Below, piece after piece: positions 51,314 to 55,873 of a DNA stretch of 55,873 bases. How positions within the stretch are numbered: position 1 is the stretch's first letter; each line of letters starts with the position of its first letter. Origin of the DNA: SIG440 sp045578305 (lineage in GTDB: Bacteria; Bacillota; Clostridia; Monoglobales; Monoglobaceae); NCBI GenBank assembly GCA_045578305.1, contig JAZNKA010000067.1:1-55873 (forward strand), given 5' to 3'. The translations under genes and the position numbers were made by a program. The notes beneath the pieces were generated by a model. It saw only the letters and a list, made by a program, of their open reading frames with translations, was not told the DNA's origin and searched no databases.

Positions 51314-51991
51314 TTGAATGATTTGCATACACACGCATTGCCGGGCATTGATGATGGAGCAAAAACTCTTGAAATTGCAACACAAATGCTGGAGGAAAGC
51401 TATAAACAAGGGGTAAGAGTTTGTGCTCTTACTCCACATTGCGTTATTCACAACGAGCAGGCTCTTCCTGAGTTTTTGGCAAAACGACAGAGTGCTTATG
51501 AAAACCTAAAAGAATATCTTAAGGGCAGACAAGTTCCCGAACTTGTGCTTGGAGCAGAGGTATATGCAGACCATGATTTAAGTCAGGATGAGGGAATATC
51601 TGACCTCTCTATAGGAAAGTCTTCATACATTTTGCTGGAACTTCCTTTTGCAAGCAAGTACGAGTGGTTTGCAGAGTGCGTATATTCACTCAATTTGATG
51701 GGTTTCACGGTTATAATAGCACATGTTGATCGTTATCCTGCGTGGAAAAATATTATGGAAACTTTGTCAGGACTTAAGGTTGTTTATGAACTCAGCACAG
51801 CAAGCTTTTTAACATTTTTCGGAAGAAGATTGATTAAAAAGATAATTCAAAGGGATGCAAAATTTATCATTTCAAGTGATATGCACAATACGACTACGCG
51901 AAAATGCGAACTGAAGGAAGCCTTTAAAAAAGCAAGAAAAATTAGTCCTGAATTTGCTGACAAATGTCTTTCGGAAATCACAATTATTTAG
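51314..51991 (+). CDS. PHP-type tyrosine-protein phosphatase (CpsB/YwqE)
   Basis: A 225-aa metal-dependent phosphatase that removes phosphate from the BY-kinase. The PHP fold shows metal ligands in LHTHALPGIDDG near the N-terminus, TPHC near 40, HVDRYP near 137 and SSDMHN near 193. The start is TTG at 51314, which places the LHTH motif at the usual distance; the ribosome site (AAGAAGTGA) is weak and coincides with the end of the kinase gene. Completes the kinase-phosphatase pair. Confidence 0.92.
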   Translation: MNDLHTHALPGIDDGAKTLEIATQMLEESYKQGVRVCALTPHCVIHNEQALPEFLAKRQSAYENLKEYLKGRQVPELVLGAEVYADHDLSQDEGISDLSIGKSSYILLELPFASKYEWFAECVYSLNLMGFTVIIAHVDRYPAWKNIMETLSGLKVVYELSTASFLTFFGRRLIKKIIQRDAKFIISSDMHNTTTRKCELKEAFKKARKISPEFADKCLSEITII

Positions 51992-52015
51992 TTTGTAAAT
52001 GGAAGAAGGTAAGAA

Positions 52016-53062
52016 ATGTTTAACGGAAAAACTTTGTTGATTACAGGCGGGACAGGCTCGTTTGGAAATGCAGTCTTAAATCGTTTTTTGAACACGGATA
52101 TAAAAGAAATCCGTATTTTTTCCCGTGATGAAAAAAAGCAGGATGATATGAGACATGAGTTTCAGGCAAAAATGCCAAAAGAGGCACAAAAAATAAAATT
52201 TTATATAGGTGATGTTCGAGATATTGCAAGTATTAAAAATGCTATGCACGGAGTAGATTATATATTCCATGCGGCGGCGCTCAAACAAGTGCCATCGTGC
52301 GAGTTTTTTCCTATAGAGGCAGTAAAAACAAATGTTCTGGGTTCCGAAAATGTTCTTACAGCGGCTGTTGAAGAAGGTGTCAAAGCGGTGATATGCTTGT
52401 CTACGGACAAGGCTGCATATCCGGTAAACGCTATGGGCACGTCAAAAGCAATGATGGAAAAGGTTATTGTTGCAAAGTCAAGAACTGTCGACCCCGATAT
52501 TACAAAAATATGCTGCACCAGATACGGAAACGTTATGTGCAGCAGAGGTAGCGTTATTCCGCTTTGGATTGAACAGATAAAAGCTGGAGAGGATATAACA
52601 GTTACAGAGCCCCAAATGACTCGTTTTGTTATGTCTCTTGACGAAGCGGTTGATCTTGTTCTTTTTGCTTTTGAAAATGGTGTGAATGGTGATATATTGG
52701 TGCAAAAGGCACCTGCCTGCACCATTGAGATACTTGCAAAAGCTGTTAAAGAATTGTTTGATAAGGAAAATAAGAGTAATATAAAGGTTATAGGAATCAG
52801 ACACGGTGAAAAATTGTACGAAACGCTTCTTACCAATGAGGAGTGTGCAAATGCGACAGATATGGGTAATTTTTATCGTGTTCCCTGCGACAAACGTGAC
52901 CTCAATTACGACAAATATTTTAAGACCGGCGATACAAAACGGAACAAACTTACCGAGTTTAATTCAAACAATACCCAGCTTTTGACGGTCGAGCAGGTAA
53001 AAGAAAAGCTTTTGGCACTTTCGTATATCCGCGATGAATTAAAGGCCCTGGAGGGAAAATAA
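52016..53062 (+). CDS. capE: UDP-GlcNAc 4,6-dehydratase/5-epimerase (CapE/WbjB/FnlA type)
   Basis: CapE makes UDP-2-acetamido-2,6-dideoxy-beta-L-arabino-4-hexulose from UDP-GlcNAc, the first step to UDP-L-FucNAc. The 348-aa SDR protein has GGTGSFG at 11-17 for NAD, and MGTSKAMMEK in place of the usual YxxxK motif, the methionine variant typical of CapE. HGEKLYETLL is a family mark. It shares a base with the capF start. Confidence 0.93.
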   Translation: MFNGKTLLITGGTGSFGNAVLNRFLNTDIKEIRIFSRDEKKQDDMRHEFQAKMPKEAQKIKFYIGDVRDIASIKNAMHGVDYIFHAAALKQVPSCEFFPIEAVKTNVLGSENVLTAAVEEGVKAVICLSTDKAAYPVNAMGTSKAMMEKVIVAKSRTVDPDITKICCTRYGNVMCSRGSVIPLWIEQIKAGEDITVTEPQMTRFVMSLDEAVDLVLFAFENGVNGDILVQKAPACTIEILAKAVKELFDKENKSNIKVIGIRHGEKLYETLLTNEECANATDMGNFYRVPCDKRDLNYDKYFKTGDTKRNKLTEFNSNNTQLLTVEQVKEKLLALSYIRDELKALEGK

Positions 53063-54270
53063 TGAATATTCTTGTAACCGGTGCGGCAGGATTTGTCGGC
53101 AAAAATATGGTCGAGGCGCTTAAGTGCATTAAGGCGGGCAAGGACAAAACCAGGCCCGGACTTAAGATTGACGAGATTTATTGCTTTGACATTGAATCCT
53201 CACAGGAAGAACTGGAATATTTTTGCCAAAATGCCGATTTTGTATTTAATTTTGCAGGGGTGAATCGCCCGCAGAATTCGGAGAAATTCTTGCAAGGGAA
53301 TTTCGGCTTTGCCGAAAATCTCTTAAATACTCTTAAAAAATATAAAAATTCCTGTCCGGTTATGTTGTCAAGTTCCATTCAGGCTAGCCTGATAGGCAGA
53401 TATGACGGTGATTATGGAAGAAGTAAAAAAGCCGGAGAGGACTTGTTTTTTGAGTATGCATGCGAAACCGGAGCAAAGGTTTTGGTGTACAGATTTCCAA
53501 ACATATTTGGCAAATGGGCAAAGCCAAATTACAACAGTGCGATTGCTACATTTTGCCATAATGCGGCAAATGACTTGCCGATTACCATAAATGACCCGTT
53601 GGTTGAACTTGAACTTTTGTATATAGATGACCTTGTTGAAGAAATGCTGAATGCGCTTGAGGGAAAAGAACAACATTGTGAGTTTGATGGTATCAAAACT
53701 GTATTAAACGACAATGGAAGATATTGTGCAGCAAAAACAACACATCATGTTACGCTTGGTAAGATTGAAAAAATCCTTGGCGAATTTTGCGCACAACCAA
53801 AAACTTTGATTATACCTGACATACCAAAAGGTTCGTTCGAGAGTAAGCTCTATTCAACATATCTTTCGTATTTACCCAAAGAGAAAACAGCTTTTCCTTT
53901 GAAAATGAACGTAGATGACAGAGGCTCGTTTACCGAACTTTTTAAAAGTTTTGGGACAGGGCAGGTCAGCGTAAATATTTCGAAACCCGGAATAAAAAAA
54001 GGTGAGCACTGGCATCACAGCAAATGGGAATTTTTTGTGGTTGTTTCGGGCGAGGCACTTATACAGATGCGAAAAATCGGCAGCGACGAAATTTTGAATT
54101 TTGAGGTGTCAGGTGAAAAAATAGAGGCAGTTCATATGTTGCCCGGGTATACACACAATATAATAAACTTGAGCAAAACCAAAGATTTGGTTACGGTTAT
54201 GTGGGCAAACGAAAGTTTTGACCCCCAAAAGCCGGATACATTTGGCGAGGAGGTTGACCACGGTGTTTAA
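53062..54270 (+). CDS. capF: bifunctional epimerase/reductase CapF with cupin domain
   Basis: CapF is the second enzyme in UDP-L-FucNAc synthesis: the C-terminal cupin epimerises C3 and the N-terminal SDR domain reduces C4. The 402-aa protein has GAAGFVGKN at 7-15 and FNFAGVNRP for the SDR half, and the cupin metal region KKGEHWHHSKWEFF near 314-327 with LPGYTHNI. The ATG overlaps the capE stop. Its end overlaps capG by 8 nt. Confidence 0.93.
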   Translation: MNILVTGAAGFVGKNMVEALKCIKAGKDKTRPGLKIDEIYCFDIESSQEELEYFCQNADFVFNFAGVNRPQNSEKFLQGNFGFAENLLNTLKKYKNSCPVMLSSSIQASLIGRYDGDYGRSKKAGEDLFFEYACETGAKVLVYRFPNIFGKWAKPNYNSAIATFCHNAANDLPITINDPLVELELLYIDDLVEEMLNALEGKEQHCEFDGIKTVLNDNGRYCAAKTTHHVTLGKIEKILGEFCAQPKTLIIPDIPKGSFESKLYSTYLSYLPKEKTAFPLKMNVDDRGSFTELFKSFGTGQVSVNISKPGIKKGEHWHHSKWEFFVVVSGEALIQMRKIGSDEILNFEVSGEKIEAVHMLPGYTHNIINLSKTKDLVTVMWANESFDPQKPDTFGEEVDHGV

Positions 54271-55417
54271 AAATAACGGCAAGCTGAAATTGTTGATTAT
54301 AGTTGGCACCAGACCCGAGATAATCCGTCTCTCGGCGGTTATTGACAAATGCAGAAAGTACTTTGATACTGTTCTTGCACATACCGGTCAGAATTATGAT
54401 TATACTCTGAATGGAATATTCTTTGAAGACTTGTCCCTTGATACACCGGATGTCTATCTTGATGCCGTTGGCGCAGATTTGGGCGAAACTATGGGGAATA
54501 TTATAGCAAAATCCTACAAGCTTATGACAGAAATAAAGCCCGATGCAGTACTTGTTCTGGGAGATACAAATTCGTGCTTGTCTGTGATTTCGGCAAAACG
54601 CCTTCACATACCTATTTTCCATATGGAGGCAGGAAACCGCTGTAAAGACGAGTGCTTGCCCGAGGAAACAAACCGACGGATTGTGGATATCATATCAGAT
54701 GTTAATCTGGCATATTCGGAGCACGCAAGGAGATATCTTGCAGATTGCGGATTGCCAAAGGAACGGACATTTGTGACAGGTTCACCTATGGCGGAAGTTC
54801 TCAGGAAAAATCTTGAAAAAATCGAAGCCAGCGATGTGCATAACAGGCTTGGACTTGAGAAAGGCAAATATATTCTTTTGTCCGCACACCGCGAGGAAAA
54901 TATAGATACAAAGAAAAACTTTGAAAGCCTTTTTGGCGCAATAAACAAATTGGCAGAAAAGTATGATATGCCAATACTTTATTCGTGCCATCCGCGTTCG
55001 AAAAAACGCTTGGAGGAAAGCGGCTTCAAGCTTGACGAAAGGGTTATAAAGCACGAACCTATGGGATTTCACGACTATAACTGCTTGCAGATGAATGCTT
55101 TTGCAGTTGTATCCGATTCGGGAACTCTTCCTGAAGAAAGTAGTTTTTTTGCAAGTATAGGCAAGCCCTTTCCGGCAATTTGCATAAGAACATCAACCGA
55201 ACGCCCCGAGGCTGTTGACAAAGGATGCTTCACCCTTGCGGGGATAGATGGAGACAATTTGCTAAAGGCGGTTGAAACAGAGGTTGAAATGAAGAAAAAC
55301 AGCCATTTTGGAGTTCCTGTGCCGGATTATATTGACGAAAATGTTTCAGACAAGGTAATTAAAATTATACAATCCTATACCAATATAGTAGATAAAATGG
55401 TATGGAGAAAGAATTAA
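54263..55417 (+). CDS. capG: non-hydrolysing UDP-N-acetyl-sugar C2 epimerase (CapG/FnlC/WecB-like)
   Basis: In this context CapG inverts C2 of the CapF product to give UDP-N-acetyl-L-fucosamine. The 384-aa protein has GTRPEIIRLSAV near the N-terminus, HTGQNYD, GDTNSCL, HMEAGNRC, SAHREENID and DSGTLPEES, all motifs of the UDP-GlcNAc 2-epimerase family. The start is GTG at 54263, with GAGGAGG 8 nt upstream inside capF; a longer frame has no such site. It is the last gene before a strong terminator; glycosyltransferases and a flippase are not in the window. Confidence 0.93.
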   Translation: MFKNNGKLKLLIIVGTRPEIIRLSAVIDKCRKYFDTVLAHTGQNYDYTLNGIFFEDLSLDTPDVYLDAVGADLGETMGNIIAKSYKLMTEIKPDAVLVLGDTNSCLSVISAKRLHIPIFHMEAGNRCKDECLPEETNRRIVDIISDVNLAYSEHARRYLADCGLPKERTFVTGSPMAEVLRKNLEKIEASDVHNRLGLEKGKYILLSAHREENIDTKKNFESLFGAINKLAEKYDMPILYSCHPRSKKRLEESGFKLDERVIKHEPMGFHDYNCLQMNAFAVVSDSGTLPEESSFFASIGKPFPAICIRTSTERPEAVDKGCFTLAGIDGDNLLKAVETEVEMKKNSHFGVPVPDYIDENVSDKVIKIIQSYTNIVDKMVWRKN

Positions 55418-55497
55418 AGCAAAAATATGCTTGTTAGAAGTTGTACCGACCCATACAGGCGATTTTCAGAAGCAGGAAATGTTAAAAACTAATGTAT

Positions 55498-55537
55498 AAA
55501 AAGGTTGAATTATATCAATTCAACCTTTTTATTTTTT
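55498..55537 (+). terminator. strong intrinsic terminator after the capsule genes
   Basis: A perfect 14-bp stem (55498-55511 with 55517-55530) closes on ATATC and is followed by TTTTT, A, TTTTTT. It separates the capsule operon from recA. The 80 nt between capG and this hairpin hold no gene. Confidence 0.92.
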
Positions 55538-55552
55538 ATAAAGCGGCATATC

Positions 55553-55581
55553 TTGACTTTGCAGATCAAGTGTGATACAAT
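55553..55581 (+). promoter_or_regulatory. promoter of recA
   Basis: TTGACT (55553-55558) and TACAAT (55576-55581) are 17 nt apart. No Bacillota-type LexA box (GAAC-N4-GTTC) is seen around it or in the 75-nt leader. Confidence 0.78.
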
Positions 55582-55657
55582 ATATAGAGATTATAAGGGA
55601 AATTATGCGTATATCGATGCGGTATTTTCAAAATCAGCCTGAAAGGTGGTATTTTTA

Positions 55658-55873
55658 ATGCAAGACGAGAAAAGAAAGGCACTTGAAAGTGTCTTCGGAC
55701 AGATAGAAAAACAATATGGTGCAGGAGCAGTTATGCGTCTGGGCGAAAAAACAAGCGTAGAAGTCGAGGCTATCCCGACAGGGTCTATGTCTCTTGATAT
55801 CGCTCTTGGTATTGGCGGTGTTCCCAGGGGAAGAGTTATTGAAATTTATGGACCTGAATCTTCGGGAAAAACA
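55658..55873 (+). CDS. recA: recombinase RecA (5' part)
   Basis: The first 72 codons of RecA, the strand-exchange and SOS co-protease protein, run off the right edge. The N-terminal helix (KALESVFGQIEKQYGAGAVM), the PTGSMSLDIALGIGGVPRGR block and the Walker A GPESSGKT at the very end are diagnostic. AAAGGTGG lies upstream of the ATG. Confidence 0.97.
   Translation, partial: MQDEKRKALESVFGQIEKQYGAGAVMRLGEKTSVEVEAIPTGSMSLDIALGIGGVPRGRVIEIYGPESSGKT

Noticed and set aside
1..55873. CRISPR arrays, tRNA or rRNA genes, insertion sequences, prophage
   Set aside because: No repeat-spacer pattern, cloverleaf, rRNA segment, transposase, integrase or terminal inverted repeats were found on reading both strands.

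Overview
This 55.9 kb stretch looks like core chromosome of an endospore-forming Bacillota, most likely class Clostridia (probably an uncultured or anaerobic lineage). It carries the complete spoIIIAA-AH operon and a SpoIID-type protein. It also has the IspH-ribosomal protein S1 fusion typical of Clostridia, CdaA/CdaR, meso-diaminopimelate dehydrogenase, gatCA, a short prolyl-tRNA synthetase of the archaeal/eukaryotic type, and a BY-kinase capsule locus. DNA is moderately AT-rich and mostly plus-strand coding. TTG and GTG starts with good Shine-Dalgarno sites are common. Many sigma-A-like promoters are visible, nearly all with exactly 17-nt spacers. I see no tRNA, rRNA, CRISPR array, insertion sequence or prophage.

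Layout. 1-864 (minus): 5' part of gatA and gatC. 1036-8898: potABCD polyamine importer, pth and mfd in one run. 8974-14970: membrane parvulin foldase, then FHA-SEDS-PBP cell-wall genes and hflX, ended by a strong hairpin. 15100-19994: spoIIIA operon. 20056-26091: trmO, then a lysine/DAP block (ddh on plus; asd-dapB-ECF S component and an NhaC-family carrier on minus). 26265-33407: spoIID-like, queA-tgt, yajC, a small membrane protein, and secD-secF. 33541-35994: copper ATPase. 36209-41065: proS, cdaA-cdaR, FAD dehydrogenase. 41106-47588: ychF, a small coiled-coil protein, cmk, plsC, ispH-rpsA, murD. 47585-49494 (minus): XRE regulator and short comEC. 49780-55417: capsule operon (Wzz-like adaptor, BY-kinase, PHP phosphatase, then the CapE/CapF/CapG route to UDP-N-acetyl-L-fucosamine). 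55658-end: 5' part of recA.

The most unusual items are these. (1) A copper ATPase is fused in frame to a CopZ-like domain across an A7 tract. The domain keeps its own Shine-Dalgarno and ATG, and removing one A would restore a classic ATGA copA/copZ overlap. (2) IspH-S1 has the same kind of internal strong ribosome site at the domain border. (3) An NhaC-family transporter has two DnaJ-type CxxCxGxG motifs after its first membrane helix. (4) ComEC lacks the metallo-beta-lactamase domain and is preceded by an XRE gene with a repeated operator-like motif. (5) Several hairpins or palindromes sit exactly on ribosome-binding or promoter elements. No wholly new multi-gene system is evident; most of the window is well-known housekeeping and sporulation content.
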